Below, in pieces: positions 1 to 12,600 of a stretch of DNA of 64,000 nt. Each line of letters opens with the position of its first letter. The first letter of the stretch is position 1. The stretch spans positions 28,209,671-28,273,670 of the forward strand of contig NC_133227.1 in the NCBI RefSeq assembly GCF_040436345.1, read 5' to 3'. Below the pieces are notes generated by a model. That model was not told where the DNA came from. It ran no database searches and saw nothing but the letters and a program-made list of their open reading frames with translations. A program made the translations under genes and the position numbers. This DNA is from Pagrus major (Eukaryota; Chordata; Actinopteri; Spariformes; Sparidae).

Positions 1-879
1 CCCTGTAATTATCAGACGTTTTCCTGGTCCTCAGCTCTGTCAGTGATGAATGGATTCCTGGGTCTCCATATCCCGAATTTCATCTGAAACTGTTCACAGA
101 AATCAAATTGATCTGTGAAAGCCTTGAAAGCTGCCCTCCACTTCCTGAAGCGACATTGTGGCACTGGAGCACATCACAAACGCTAGAATCTGTCATGAGA
201 AACTTCTGAGACTTCCTGTCGTTTCAGGAGCTGAAATGGTTAATGTTTAATTAATGACGAAATGGCATCTCTGTAAAAAGCTGAGGTTGTCTGTCACGCA
301 GCATCTGGAGGGGAAAAAAAGACAGCGAGGGGAAAAAAACCTGCAGCCTTGTCATCTCAATCTCTGGAGCCTCTTTCTCATGCTGCACTCTCTGCCATCC
401 ATCACTGCTCTTAGCACCGTGTGTTCATCTGGCTTCGTTCTCGTCTCCTGTTGATTTGGGTGATGAAAACACAACTGTCCCCCTTTTCGCTTTCTCAAAT
501 GTTAAAAAACATGTGAGCTGATGCATGTGATTGTGTTCAGCAGCAGATGTATTTGTGTGTTTGTGCATTGAGGAAGGGTGACTGTGTGAATCCACACATG
601 AGCATTCGTGTGTGAATATGAATACTCAGAGCTGCGTGCACTTCTCAGAACATATGGCGCTGAAGTAAACAAAAGCTAGCAGGCCATATGTCTTCCTGCA
701 GGTGCTGCTCAGAGCTGAAGTGCCTGAAATCCAGATGTCATTTCAGTTCTGCTGATCGTTATTCTCAACTTCACGTCTCTATTTGACTGGCTTCGAGTTA
801 AACTTGGATAAAGTGACATCACCTCGGATGGGGTACTTCGATTTAAGGCCATTTTTGCGCAAATGCTCCTCAGTACACG
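1..879. other. Intergenic, nothing recognised
   Basis: No exon, repeat family or RNA gene could be recognised. The open frames are short and lack splice-site support. The downstream neighbour is a LINE relic. Confidence 0.5.
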
Positions 880-1430
880 AAGGGGTTCCACAAGCCGCAC
901 ACAACTGATCAAGCTCTCCTATCAAAAGTTCTTGCTGTTTTTACCCAAGTCTCTAGTTTCCTTCTGCAAAAACATCTAGACGCAAGAAAGGTTCTCATCT
1001 TGTTGGACCTGTCAGCTGCCTGTGACACGGACTTATGAAAGACATATCCTAACTCGCCATCTCTGCTTGTTCAAAGTGGTAAAGCAAATAGAGGTTTCCA
1101 AGCCTCACTGCCTTTCCACTGGGGAACCTCTGAGAACCGTACTCGGAACCCTTCTCTTCTCATTATACAGCGCCGCCATTGCTATGCTGATGATACCCAG
1201 CTCTACCTGTCCTTCCCATCAGGTGCCCTCACTACCTTGCCACAGGTGTACAACTTCTAGAAATGTCCTGAGGTCCTTGGAATCAATGTTCTCAAAGAAC
1301 GTTAGGTTCAGTGGTTTACTACTGGTCCAGTTCGATTTCTCTACCTGGACGCATTGTGAGAACTGGATTCCATGTTGTACCATAAACTTCCTATTTATAA
1401 AGCTAGCTTTTTCTATGTTCTAAGTTCTTC
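880..1430 (+). mobile_element. LINE reverse transcriptase relic (L2/CR1-like)
   Basis: Two conserved blocks of a non-LTR retrotransposon reverse transcriptase survive. Around 976-1030 the plus strand reads LDARKVLILLDLSAACDT, the block normally ending in AFDTVDH. At 1180-1215 it reads CYADDTQLYLSFPSG, which holds the YADD catalytic motif and its usual context in L2/CR1-type LINEs. In-frame stops (for example near 1035) and missing sequence between the blocks show a dead, 5'-truncated and deleted copy. The clade is inferred from the flanking residues and is less certain than the LINE identity. Confidence 0.75.
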
Positions 1431-2229
1431 CTTTATGGTTTAAAAATTCAAAGTACCATAATGGATTCAACATTCAATGGACTTTGTGATCATTTTTTGT
1501 TTTGTCATGAGGGAATCCGTCTTGACTGCTGCCCTACTGCCTTCCTCCATGAAGGAGCTCTGCAGGCGATTTGATGAATACGATTTTTTCAGACAGTTTT
1601 GATCATAGATTGATCATTTTCATAATTTTTTCTAAAATTATACACAGTTCCTGGTTACCTTAAGAACACTTGTCTTACCTTTGATAGAAGAGTTAGACTT
1701 CTCAAAGGGCATTTTGCGTCCATAACTTTGAAAAATGGCAATTTTAACATCAAACGACTTGCGTTATAGATCAAAAAGAAAAATGCCACATGCTCTGATT
1801 TAGTCAAAGGGTGTGAATTCTCCTTTGATCAAACAGTAAGTAAAAACCTGCAACGCTTTGATCAATGGATTAGACGAGCTGTAGGTCACACAACTTCAGT
1901 ACTGCCATTTTTATTAGTGTTGACATTCACACAATGCCTGTAAAATGGCTCCTTGAGAAACCATTTAATTCCAACATAACAGTGAACAGATCCACGTTCA
2001 TGAAGAGGCAGGTGATACAACACAAAGCTGGATATGATCTACCAGAGAACAGAGAAAAGCACTCTCCATTTTCAGCTCCTGATGATGTGAACAAGGCTTA
2101 AGTGAATATTCCAGAGCTGAGGTATTTCACCCTGACTCTGAGCTGGCTGTTATTGGAGGGCCTGTTCAAACTGAGGGGAATTTCAAAACAAGCAGAAGGG
2201 TGGAGGAGGGAGTGTTGGGACACATGCTG

Positions 2230-2800
2230 CCTTCAAATATATTTTCTAGAGTTTGTGTTTTTGTCATGGGAAGACAGGAGCACAATATGCTTGGTGCTTG
2301 GTGCTTCTGTGTCATGCTTTGAGTTTTGGTTTGGTTATTTACTGTTTTATTTTGTTGTTCTCTCCTCATGTGTCATGTTTTGCTTTTCACTTCCCCCCTC
2401 TGTTCTTTTCCTGCTTTTTCTTCCTGTTCACCCGTGTTTCTTTTGTTAATTAGTCCCTGTCTACTTAAGTCGCTATTTTTCTCTAACTCTTTGTCAGTTC
2501 TTCTGTTCCGTTTCCCCACATTAGGCCTGTTTCTCCTGTGTTCCCAAGTGGCTCTTTGGTTTGTTCTTTATTTAGTTTTTTTTTTTATACTTCTTTATTC
2601 TCTGGTTTTTGCCCCTGCCTACTGCTTCTGTTTTTGATGCCTTTTGTTGCCAGCTTTTTGTGCTTGGACTTTTGATGTTTGTTTTATTGGACTTTGGTTT
2701 ACACCTTTTATTTTTATAAAGCTTGCTTTCTGTTTTCACCTGTCTGCCTTTGTTACAGTTGCACACAAAGAGGGACCAAATGCAAAAAACAAACAAAAAA
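2230..2800 (+). mobile_element. Possible T-rich retroelement remnant
   Basis: This stretch is strikingly T-rich on the plus strand. It contains the run TTTGTTAATTAGTCCCTGTC and ends in a TTTGTTACAG-type segment followed by GAGGGACCAAATGC. The composition and phrasing resemble the terminal regions of fish retroelements, but I cannot assign a family and there is no coding capacity. The open frames here are composition artefacts. The preceding 1431-2229 holds nothing recognisable. Confidence 0.3.
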
Positions 2801-2864
2801 CAAAAACAAAACATGTTTTCCTCGTAGAAAACTTATACCAGGAAGTAAACAGCATATGCAATAA

Positions 2865-2909
2865 CCATCCATCCATCCATCCATCCATCCATCCATCCAT
2901 CCATCCATC
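2865..2909 (+). repeat. (CCAT)n microsatellite
   Basis: About eleven uninterrupted CCAT units. On the minus strand this ATGG tract lies at the 3' end of the adjacent retroelement relic, as expected for a non-LTR element whose 3' tail is a simple repeat. Confidence 0.95.
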
Positions 2910-3185
2910 TCTGCTTATCCAGGGTTGGGTTGCTTGGGCAGCAGGCTAAGTAAATATTCCAGATGTCCCTCTCTCCAGCAACACTTCCCTGCTCCTCCTG
3001 GGGCATCCTGAGGCATTCTCAGGCCAGATGAGATATGTAATCCCTCGGGCGACTTCTGACTCTGCCCTGGGGTCTCCTCCAAAGAAAGGCGCCCAGGGGG
3101 CATCCTAATCAGATGCCCGAACCACCTCAGATGGCTCCTCTTGGCTCTACTCCGAGCTCCCTCTGAATCTCCGAGCTCCTCCGCC
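2910..3185 (-). mobile_element. Non-LTR retrotransposon 3' end (RTE-like)
   Basis: The minus strand reads ETPGQSQKSPEGLHISSG and then LRMPQDAPGGAGKCCWREG, a degenerate form of the carboxy-terminal peptide found in very abundant fish non-LTR elements (a GDPGQTQDTLERL-type block followed by a GGAGGGGWGEG-type block). It then runs into an (ATGG)n tail. This orientation and tail suggest a severely 5'-truncated RTE-type insertion on the minus strand. The family name is from memory of the peptide pattern. The copy is not coding now. Confidence 0.6.
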
Positions 3186-3261
3186 TATCTGACATCAGCT
3201 TTTGGAAGTCGTGGCCCCTCTTTCATTTTCTCGAGCCATGGCCGCAACAACTGCAGGAAAG

Positions 3262-3610
3262 TGTATGGTGGTGGCTGTGCCTCAGGTGGTAGAGCAGGTT
3301 GGCCACTAATCGCAGAGTTGGTTTGATCCAGGCTCTTTCTGTACATGCTGCAAGAAAGCTGCAACAGCCTTCGGGAATCACACTGCAATTTATTGTGACA
3401 TCTATTGCATATCTGTCTGTCTGGGGAGAGGGAATATCTCCTCTGAGGCTCTTTCTTGAGGTTTCTTCCATTTTTTATTTTGGGGAGTTTTTCCTTACTT
3501 GAGCCAAGTGTCTAAAGACAGATTCTGAACCCCTCCAAGGCAGTGCGATTTGTGTTTTTGGGGCAATATAATTAAAATTGATTTGACCTCACTTGACTTG
3601 TGGAATCTTA
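3262..3610 (+). mobile_element. tRNA-derived SINE head with L2-like tail
   Basis: The 5' part carries an A-box-like GCTGTGCCTCAGGTGGTAGAG and, about 40 bases later, a B-box-like GGTTTGATCCAGGC, the internal promoter of a tRNA-derived SINE. Further on are GAGGTTTCTTCC, GGGAGTTTTTCCTTACTTG and a decayed tail reading AATTAAAATTGATTTGACC. These resemble the 3' ends of fish L2-related elements, whose tails end in TTGA repeats. It is probably a composite of two old insertions, or a SINE that shares an L2 tail. It is not a functional tRNA gene. Confidence 0.6.
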
Positions 3611-5039
3611 TCACTTCAAGGACATTTAGCCAGGAAAACTTCTTTATTATAGGTTTCCTAATCAGTCCTAACTTCTCTTGGGACAGATCCTTGGATGACA
3701 TCTCTGGTGTCCCATCAGATGTCATGTCATCTAAGATACAGCATCATTCTTATGCTTCAGTTCTGCCTTCAAATGATCAAAAACAGTCTGTTCATAACCA
3801 GCAGCCTCAGGTACATCTTCATGTCCGGAGCTACTGTGATAAACCATCCAGTATCAAAGAAAAAGGCTGCGCTACATTTTTACTTGTATCCAGCATACCG
3901 AGAATAAAAAATGTAACTCTCTCCGGTGACCCTTCAAACTTTTTAGAGGAAAAGATTAGGAACACAATGTTTTGACACCAGAATATTGTTACAATCAAAT
4001 AGTTTGAGCAGTTGCTGCTATAAAATAAATGAATTAGACTGAATATAGTCCTGCATCAACAGGGTCAAGGCAGAAAATCAAACCAGCCAAACGCTGCCAA
4101 CAGCTCTCTGAAACAGAGAGAATCAAAGTTTGTAGAAGGTCAAATGTGCCATTTTCTGCAGCTGCACTGGAGAAACCAGCAAGAAGTAGCCTCCAAGATC
4201 CATTTTACCAAAAAACTCTATCCCTCTTTAATTGGGTTCAAACAAACAGACAGAGTCTTGCCGATGGGATGTTTCTCTACCTGTTAGGATTCTCATCATA
4301 TTTTGAATTATGCTCTGCTCCTGAGGTCAACTTTTTTAGGGAAATATGTGGACTTGTTTAGCTTGCAGCCGGCTTACAAGTGTCGGTACAAGATTTCATG
4401 CTTCAGGTTGGTCCGCCTGACATTTTAATCCAACACTGTCACTGCTGGAGCAAAAAAAAAAAGCAGAGGAGGGAAAAAATGATAAAAAATGTGACGTCTG
4501 AACATCACATCAGCATTCAGAGCATGAGCCCCCCTCAGGCCACATTCATAAATATGTTATGAGCGGGGCCTGCTGTTACTATACAGTCCGACAGTAATGG
4601 ATATCCAGGGTGAAGGGGTTCTTGTGAGAGCAGCATGTAAAGGATGACTGGGCTGGAGTTAGTAACGCACCATTAACTGACTCCTCAGGATGCGCACAGA
4701 CTGGGAAGCGAGTGAAACCAAGCCGGTCAGGAAAATCGATAAAAAGCAAATCAGTATATGAGTCGGTGAGGGAGGGAGAGAGGAGCGTGTTCGCCATATC
4801 AGAAACACTTAAATACACAGAGTGCAATAAACACATAGGAATGGTGTGGCAGATGCTTATACTAAACAAGTTTGACCATGCATGCTGGAACAAGGTGCAA
4901 AGACAACAGCATCTTCCACACTGCAGGTGAAATGACAGACTGTGAACTTGATGCAGACATCAGCACGGTACATGTGTTTTTGTACGCAGCTCTGCATCCA
5001 AATCTGGTGGTAAATGATTATTTGGTTATGTTACAGATT
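3611..5039. other. Intergenic, no supported gene
   Basis: The longest open frame here is 141 codons on the plus strand (3550-3975). It begins inside the repeat tail, matches no family I recognise and has no clear promoter, so I do not call it a gene. Confidence 0.5.
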
Positions 5040-5475
5040 AAAATTAAAGGTCATGGACTAGGATCTGGATGCTACTAAAAATAAACCTGTCGATTATACA
5101 TGGAACTTAATGAAAAAGATACTGATTTTTCATTAAAATATTTATAGAAAATAGAAAAAGCAGTAAAATCCAATAAAAATAGGTGTGTCTCATTCAACCA
5201 GTATAGGAAGACAATTCGGCATTAATTCTGAATCAATGGGTCACATGACCTGGAAGCTATTGAAAAAAATCTGCTGATTATACATAAAACTTAAAGAAAA
5301 AAATGCAATTTTTCCTCAAAATATTATTGTAAAATATGACGAGGACTGAAGTCCAATAAAAAAAGGTGATTCTTATTCAACCAAATTATTAATACAATTC
5401 AGCTTGGTTTGGAGTCACTGGGTCACATGACATGGAAGCTATTGAATTAACTGCATTAATATTATACTCAAAATG
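5040..5475. repeat. Degenerate tandem repeat, about 185-bp unit
   Basis: An AT-rich unit is repeated about 2.3 times with starts near 5049, 5238 and 5419. Each start is marked by GGTCA(C)ATGACNTGGAAGCTA-like sequence. The first two units share GATTATACATNNAACTTAA, a CAATAAAAATAGGTG-like block and a TCATTCAACCA block in the same order. The third unit is cut off near 5475. Divergence between units suggests an old array. Confidence 0.75.
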
Positions 5476-5940
5476 TTTTCTGTAAAATCAATTACACATT
5501 ATGAATCCAATTTTGTATATTTTTTTTCCCCCATAATTTTTACTAATAACGGTCAGCCAGCTGGAAAGTTTTAGAAATAACATTGGCTTTGTTTTATTTA
5601 TTGATGGTCCCCAAGTGAAACCCCTGACTTGACTTTTGAGCTCTGCTGCTACAACAAAACCACTTGAGACACTGTAAATGTAAATCTCTTTTAACAACAC
5701 AAGATCAGCACTTATGGTGTTATCATGATATACAGACATTCATTTTGTTGTCTGGCTAACTGAGTGGGACTATTTTGAACAACATCTCTGCTCCCTGACA
5801 ACATCTACAGTATCTGCCAGATCTGCCAAAAAATTACAATATAATCTCAGTATCTCTGTCCACATGGAAGACTTCTTTAAAACCCTGTGGACTGGTATTT
5901 CTGAGCCCCTCTAGCACCAGTTGTCATCCAGGTCACGGTA

Positions 5941-5985
5941 ATTCTAAGTGCTGTATCGTAGGCAATGCGACGCAGCACTTAGAAT
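5941..5985. other. Perfect 13-bp inverted repeat, hairpin-forming
   Basis: ATTCTAAGTGCTG (5941-5953) is followed after 19 bases by its exact reverse complement CAGCACTTAGAAT (5973-5985). The inner sequence can pair further (T-A, C-G, G-C, G-T and A-T pairs) with one mismatch next to the 13-bp arm, leaving a loop of about 5-7 bases. This gives roughly a 19-20 bp stem. It is shorter than a typical pre-miRNA and outer pairing stops abruptly, so it may equally be a small foldback element. Confidence 0.7.
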
Positions 5986-5989
5986 AAAC

Positions 5990-8900
5990 ATATTTAGGCA
6001 CTAATTGGTTTCACTATCTCAGCAGCTCAGTAGTCTGCTAATGACATCTCGACCTGAGGTGTGACGGCATCAGAGAGCTCCTGGCACAGGAGTTATTATG
6101 TGGAAAACTACTGTTTTGTGACGCACGGTAGGTGGTGGAGGGCGACGTTAATGTGTTTGTGTTGGGAATGTGTGTGTCTGAATGAGCGCGAGGCTGTCTG
6201 CTGTTTACGGGTGGGTGGTTTTGCTTAAGATTTTGTTTACACAAGCTGTTGCTCCCATGTGGCATTTCTCCTTGTGTAAAAGCTTTCTGAAACTCTCAAT
6301 GTGTTAAAAGTGCTGCCAAATGAGCAAACACACACTGACAGCGTTTGTCTGCGGCGCCATTCAGCTGCAGGACTCACAACGATAAAACAAAGCCGTTACG
6401 GCAGATGAGATGCATCCTCGCCAGGATCCATTTGAGTTTTGAGGGTGTGATTTTTCTCATTCAGGGAGTCAGCGGAGCTCTGAGGCAGATGAAAACCTTG
6501 AGTAAATATAATGTCCTATCGGGTAGAAATCCAACATCCAGTCTGAAAGAAAAATGGACTGATGTTTCTCTGCACAAGCGACTGGTTTTGGTCTTTTCAA
6601 CGATATTCCTGTGATTAATTTCAGCCGATTGCCATGTAAGCTAATTGACACTAACAGAGAAAGGCCTCCCAGGTTCTCAGAACAGTTTGACATGAAATAA
6701 GACGTTACATAAATTGTCAATGTCATACAAGAGCAGCCACTCAGGGGAGCTTAATGAGAACATCAGAGAAATGAACCCTAGGCTGTAGACGGTGGAGAAA
6801 TGAAGCATTAAAGTGGTAGGACGTCTCCTGTGTGTGAAGAGGAAAAGACAGCTTTCTTTCAGCTCTCTGAATAAGACAAGGACACTCTCCTTTAATCTTA
6901 AAACCCAAGCTTTCGTATCCGTCTCATCTGCAGCCATCTTCCCTGCATGAGTCAACCCAAATAGTCCTGCCATGTTGGAAAGGGCAGCCAGCTCTTTTTT
7001 TTTTTTTTTTAAGTTTTAGAATTTTCTTCAGATCAAACTTTAATAGAATTTCAAGTCAGACTTCTGTATTTCACAGGGAATGAGCTAGTGTTATTTTTCC
7101 ATTTTGCATAGTCCATTAAATACAAATCATCTATACAGGCGTTATACATCGCTGCCGCCATTTTCCAAAGTTTTTGTGGTGTTTGAAGAATATTATATAC
7201 ATATTTTGTCCTTGTAAGTTCCCTCACAGGCCCTAACAACTTGCGTCATGGCAGATAATAATAATAATACTAATAATTTGCATTTTTAAAGGACCTTTCA
7301 AAGGACGCTTTGCACTTTATATGGAGGGAGATGATATAATGAGTCTCAGAACTCTAACGGAGGGTTGAACACCCTTCTTTCAAAAACTCATTTGGTGTTT
7401 TGATGGAGAAGAGCGCTGTCGATTACAGTGTGTTCAGCTGGGTTTAGATCTGGTGACTGTGAAGGTCGTATCTATTGATTGAGTGAGTCCTCACATCCTG
7501 TATAGAAGCATCTGCATTCATTTTATTCCTCCATCCATTCAGTCAGGCTTTTTCTTTAGTTTTTCATCATATTGGATTCAATCATATTGAATTTATGTCC
7601 TCTTAATTTACGTGCAGTGGCAAAGTTCATGTAAATGCAGCCGTGAACCATTAATGTAGAAAAAAGGTACATAAAGGAGCATCCATGAATCCATGTTTAC
7701 GTGCCAGCAGTCCTCTTCTTCACTGCCTTTGCCGAAGTCTCACAGACATCTGCAGATACGTCTTTGCTGCGGCTCTCAGGCCTGTCTCCTGTTTGTTTCA
7801 GCGTCTTTTTTACCTTCTGTCTGGTCCTCAGAAGTGAAACACATGATCAGTTGTATCCAGGTCATGCTTCCCATTCAGACAGTCAAGAACCTTTTCATTG
7901 TCTGGCTCACTGTTGGCTTGTCTGTATGTTTTAGGATCGCTGTCCTGTGAGGGATGCGGATGTGAATAACCTCAAATTAAAGCTCCAGACAGCACTTTCA
8001 CCACGTAGCCATTGTTAAATTTTAAATCTAACGTGCTGGAAAACGGAGACAAAAGAATACAAATCTCTCACAGTCTTGTCTCGCCTTGACTGCACCGTAG
8101 CTTCCCCGAAGCCTCCTCGAATCCTGGAACAACAGTCTGAATGCAAACAACCACGTCTCTGATGTCAACACACACTCACACATAGTAAACATGTTTACGG
8201 TGCTCGACGTATTTGAAGATTGAGCGCAGACTTTATAATTGATTTACCAGCTTCCGTGACCTACATAACAGAAAGTTATTGCCATGCAGCTCGTATGGAG
8301 CCCATGCTGGATGTTGGCAAGCCCTAAAATAAAGCTCTGTAGCCTGGGACTTCCTCTGACAGCTTGTCTTAGACTGATTTATGTAAATTTAACCGGAGCT
8401 AAAACCCTCCATTTGAATAGTGGCTTGAATAGTAACTTGCAGTCATTACAGTAATGTCCTCCAGTAAGTTCCAGTCTTATTTCACAGAGGAGCGGCACAT
8501 CCCACCTGTCTGCAAAAAGATGGAGGAAGACGCTGGTCAATAAATATTTCATGAGTTTCATTATTGCATATTTATAGTGTGTCTGCCACTCAGTAAATCT
8601 GTCCGTGCCGTGGAACAATCTTTAACCCAACAGCCACAAAGTCGAGCCGTGCAGCGTCGACGAGGCAGAGTCATCTAATTTAACTGTCCTGCCAAGTGAA
8701 GCCCACAAAGCCTTTACCACCAGGGAGACGCCAACAAGGGCAGAATCTTGTTAGCTGATCTACTGCAGTGTGAAGTTTGTCTTTGGGGGCATCAGGACGT
8801 TATATATATGCAACAGAAGGAAAAGCCACAGCAAATGAGGGGGATGTACTTTGTAAATCACGATGAGTTTGGGTTTTTATCTGCGGCTGCCTAATGCAGT

Positions 8901-9310
8901 GCATGTCTAATTGCTCGGCAGGGGAGCGAGCGAGAAATTATACGGGCATATAAAAGGGTAAATTGAATGTTAAAGGGAATGGCTTTGAATGGCTGAGAAA
9001 ATATGTTTTGAGGTTTAAAAAAGAAAAGGAGATTTATTCTGCGCACACACATTGAAGCTGAGGCTGGAAAGGTTGGAGAAACCACAAACGGCAGGCTACA
9101 GTTTGAAAGTATCCAACTGAAAATATCCCACTCCATCCCGTTAGAGCCACTCCTCCAAGCAGGGAGATGTGTTAGCAGCTAGTTTGCTACGTTCAAAAAG
9201 CTCTCTTAGTTTTTTTTAGTCTAATTAAAGCCCCAGCATCCCTTTTAACAAGCTGTCACAAATGTGTCTCAGTCCAAAAAGGGCTACCTGGCATGACAAC
9301 TGGGTAAGCT
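5990..9310. other. Intergenic, no supported gene
   Basis: No exon could be recognised. Around 7255-7330 an AATAATAATACTAATAATTT run followed by a CCTTTCAAAGGACGCTTTGCAC-like block looks like a decayed interspersed-repeat end. Near 7437-7470 the phrase GGTTTAGATCTGGTGACTGTGAAGG also resembles a dispersed fish repeat. A 14-base T run lies at 6997-7010. Open frames are short and unconvincing. Confidence 0.45.
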
Positions 9311-9312
9311 TG

Positions 9313-9600
9313 GCACAGACGCTGTGCTTTGTGCTACCGTTAGCTGCTGACGGCATGTGTTGCTGCTGAAGTGGCTCTCATATTTGGCCACAGGGCTGTG
9401 TGCTTTGTGCTAACGTTAGCTGCTGACGGCATGTGTTGCTGCTGTAGCAACTCTTATATTTGGCTACAGGGCTGTGTGCTTTTGGCTTCTTGGTTAGCAG
9501 CTGACGAACAGTCTGTCACTGCTGCTGCCATTCTCTTGTGCTTTGGGTTGAGGCACTGTGTGCTTATAGTGCTACTGATGTGGCTAGCTGTTGAACAACA
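9313..9600 (+). repeat. Degenerate minisatellite, about 75-bp unit
   Basis: About 3.5 copies of a unit containing GCTGTGTGCTTTGTGCTA, ACGTTAGCTGCTGACGGC and ATGTGTTGCTGCTG, with starts near 9321, 9395, 9471 and 9553. The first two units are nearly identical and the last two are clearly diverged. The open frame through the array is a by-product of the period (about 25 codons) and is not a protein I recognise. Confidence 0.8.
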
Positions 9601-12600
9601 GGTTCAGTGGCTGTGGACTGTGAGTGCAGCACATCGTTGTAACCACTAACGGGACAGTGCCCCGCCGTAAAGGGGCACTATGTAGTTTTGGACTTGGATT
9701 TTTACTGTTTACTATATCAACAAGATAATAATACAGAAATATTTTTTTTTTTCCATAAGTGAATAAACAAGCTGTTTGAAGCTGGAAAGATGGCAGGGTC
9801 CGCCAAATGATCACAAAAAATCTGTCATTGAGGATCTTTCTCTTCTGAGAAAAATGTCTTTCATTAAGCTAATCATTAAGCATCAACATGGACCGATGGA
9901 ACAACCCTGTTTATATCCACCTAATATGGAGCATCTTTCTTGTTTCTGTCGCCACATTTACAATAAGCGTACAAATACATAAATAGATACTTTGTTAAAT
10001 TTCTATAAAATCTGAAGTACTGGGCTGCCTATAGAGAAGCTGAAGTGGAACAAGATGTGAAGCCTTAAACGATGACCTCTATATATTCAGCGGGGTATAG
10101 CTGAATATAAAGAAAGGAACAAAACAGAGTTAGCCACTTGTTCTCAGCAGTCCTTGGTTGGATAAAGGATGAATGAGAAATAGCCATATTGTATGTAAGG
10201 TTACTCAGTATGAAGCTTTTAAACTGCAGGCTGGAGCTGAGGACACGCGTCAGAGAAATCATTACAGTTGCTTTTGTTGGTCTGAAAAGCGGAAAAGAAG
10301 GAACCGATGGGGCAATTTCACCATCTAGGGCTTTAATTTAAGGCACTTAACTATGGTCTGTGTAAGACTCTCATAATGCAGCAAATATTAACTTGCAGCA
10401 GACTTGGTTGGCTCCATTGAGGCTCAAATGCTCTCAGTGCAAAGAAAAATCATTGACTCCTGAGTGAAGGCAATTTTCCTGCTGCAGCTTTTCTGCAGTT
10501 GAAGAAGGGGCCATAATAATTTCAGCTTTTATCACCATTTTATCACCATCTTTAAGAGGCATCAAAATGTACTTGTTTGATCCAAAATGTTCCAAATTGG
10601 CTTGAAAATTGACCTGAAATCTTCTGTAGCAGCAGCCATGATGAGAATGCATGAGAGAGTCTGCTTTTCTGACTCCCAAAACAGGAATATCCTTCATGAA
10701 GGGAAACGAGGATAATACCTTCCCCCAGATGTCAATAATTCCACAACTTGAGTGTTTCCACCCAACAGGGATAAACTGCAGCCCATGCTATGTGAAAACG
10801 AATAATTTGGGTTGATGATAAAAACACATTCAAAACACTCAATTAAGATTCTCCTGCTGTAAACACTGTCAAGGTTTTTAATCAAACTCTCTCTGTAGCA
10901 TTTTTGTATTTTCTCCACATTTTTCTATTATGTGAAACTTCAGTCCTCAAATGGAAGCACAGTCTGGTTGAAAAAGGTTTAAAATGATCTGCGCTGTTCG
11001 TTAAATCTGCTTGTTGGATGTTTTTTTGCCGTGCAGCTGAGTGATGTTTGTGGTCGATGTCATTCAAAGCGTCATTTACCTTTTTGAATCGATTAATTCA
11101 CAGACGTGATTAAATTTTGATGACATGAACACTTCCATGTCTTTTTTCTAAATACACAATATTTATCAGAAATGCAACATTTTGAAGTCAGACGTTGGGC
11201 AAAGATTCATGAACGATACGATGTATTTCTTATTAACATGATGTTGACAGCGTGTGGAAAATGTCTACAAACTGTTCATCACACAACACTTAGACGAGAC
11301 CGTTCAACTGACATTTTTCCAATCGATAATTTTCAATTTATTGCTACTGTAACCTATAGTCTTAGTCAGTATAGAGCAAGTCTTCATGTCAATTAAAAAT
11401 AGAGGGGTAAAAATGCATATGAAATGAAAAATGGAGTGATAAATTATGATTTAGATTAATTAAGTGCTTAAACAGTCATAATATGATGCAAACAGAGTCA
11501 TGTTTTAGTTTCTCCTCATCTTACATTCATCATTCACAACACAAAAAATGTCATTTACCATTTAAGGAAAGTGGCTCCAAGTATAGACGTAACAAAAGAT
11601 ATCTGATGATGCTGAAGAATTAATCACACTTGTAATGAAAAGTGTGTGAATTGAAAAATAGAGTAAAAAACTTTATTTCAGCTATGATTACATTTTATTT
11701 CAAACTATGACAGTGTCGCTGTGATACTGCTGGGCTGTGTACCACTCATCGCTCTCAACACCCAACTGACATTTTGTGGTTTCTGCAGAATCAAACTTCT
11801 TTGTAGGATGACGTCACTGCCCTCTCTCGACATGCCGCCGCCGTGTCAAACGAGAGAGGAACGGGCCGGGCCTGCAAGTCTGTGGAGTCGGTGTGATCTT
11901 TGACGGTTTGGGCAGAAGCTCTGTTTTATTTATATCATGACGATCAAATTGGCTTAAAGTTGATCAAATCACTTGATGATTATCTATCCATTTTCATTTC
12001 GCAGGCATTTTTTACCCCTCTTTTCAATTAATTCTTGTTACTTCCACCCCTCCTACAAGCCAAATGTACATATAAAATTTTAAAAAAATGTGTTGACAGG
12101 CAAACACACAATTTGGCAAATATGGAGAATAAAGTTCCCAACATTAAATAAGTGCTATCAACAAAATTATCATGAAAATTACTGACCTATAAAATAAAAC
12201 ATCGCAGATTTCTCCTCCACATCAGGGACAGGTGATGATGAGGAAGTAACCACTCATTCTTACCCCAAAAACTTCCCGGACACACGATCAGCCTCACTGA
12301 CTTCCTCCTAGTCACAACCTTTCCATTCGACCTCATTTGGCCAACATCATCTCTGCTTTCACATCTTGCCTCCAGATGTTGTCTCTCTGCGCCGTATGTC
12401 TCAAGGAGCCGGCAGAAGATGTGACCCCAATACCTCCGGCCCAGTCCCCAGCGATACCAGCCCGCCGCTGTGATGCCTCTGCAGCCATTATTTCCCATTA
12501 GTGCCTGACAGCGGGGCTGTTTGTAGCAGTGAGACCCTGTGGAGAACCGGGTCAGCCACAGTGCCCCCGTCCCTTTGTTAGCACACATTCTTGGTCGACC

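Noticed and set aside
2572-2814. Lysine/asparagine-rich minus-strand frame
   Set aside because: A compositional effect of the T-rich plus strand in a probable retroelement remnant.
3262-3335. tRNA-like A and B boxes
   Set aside because: The boxes are there, but the segment lacks a cloverleaf with intact acceptor and anticodon stems and continues into a SINE body, so it is not a tRNA gene.
3550-3975. 141-codon plus-strand open frame
   Set aside because: Starts inside an L2-like tail, has no recognisable domain, promoter or splice context.
9371-9649. 92-codon frame across the 75-bp minisatellite
   Set aside because: Open only because the unit length is near a multiple of three; no conserved product.
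12187-12588. 133-codon minus-strand open frame
   Set aside because: No family resemblance. Galnt10 exons were considered because GALNT10 adjoins MFAP3 in human, but the translation has none of the glycosyltransferase motifs.
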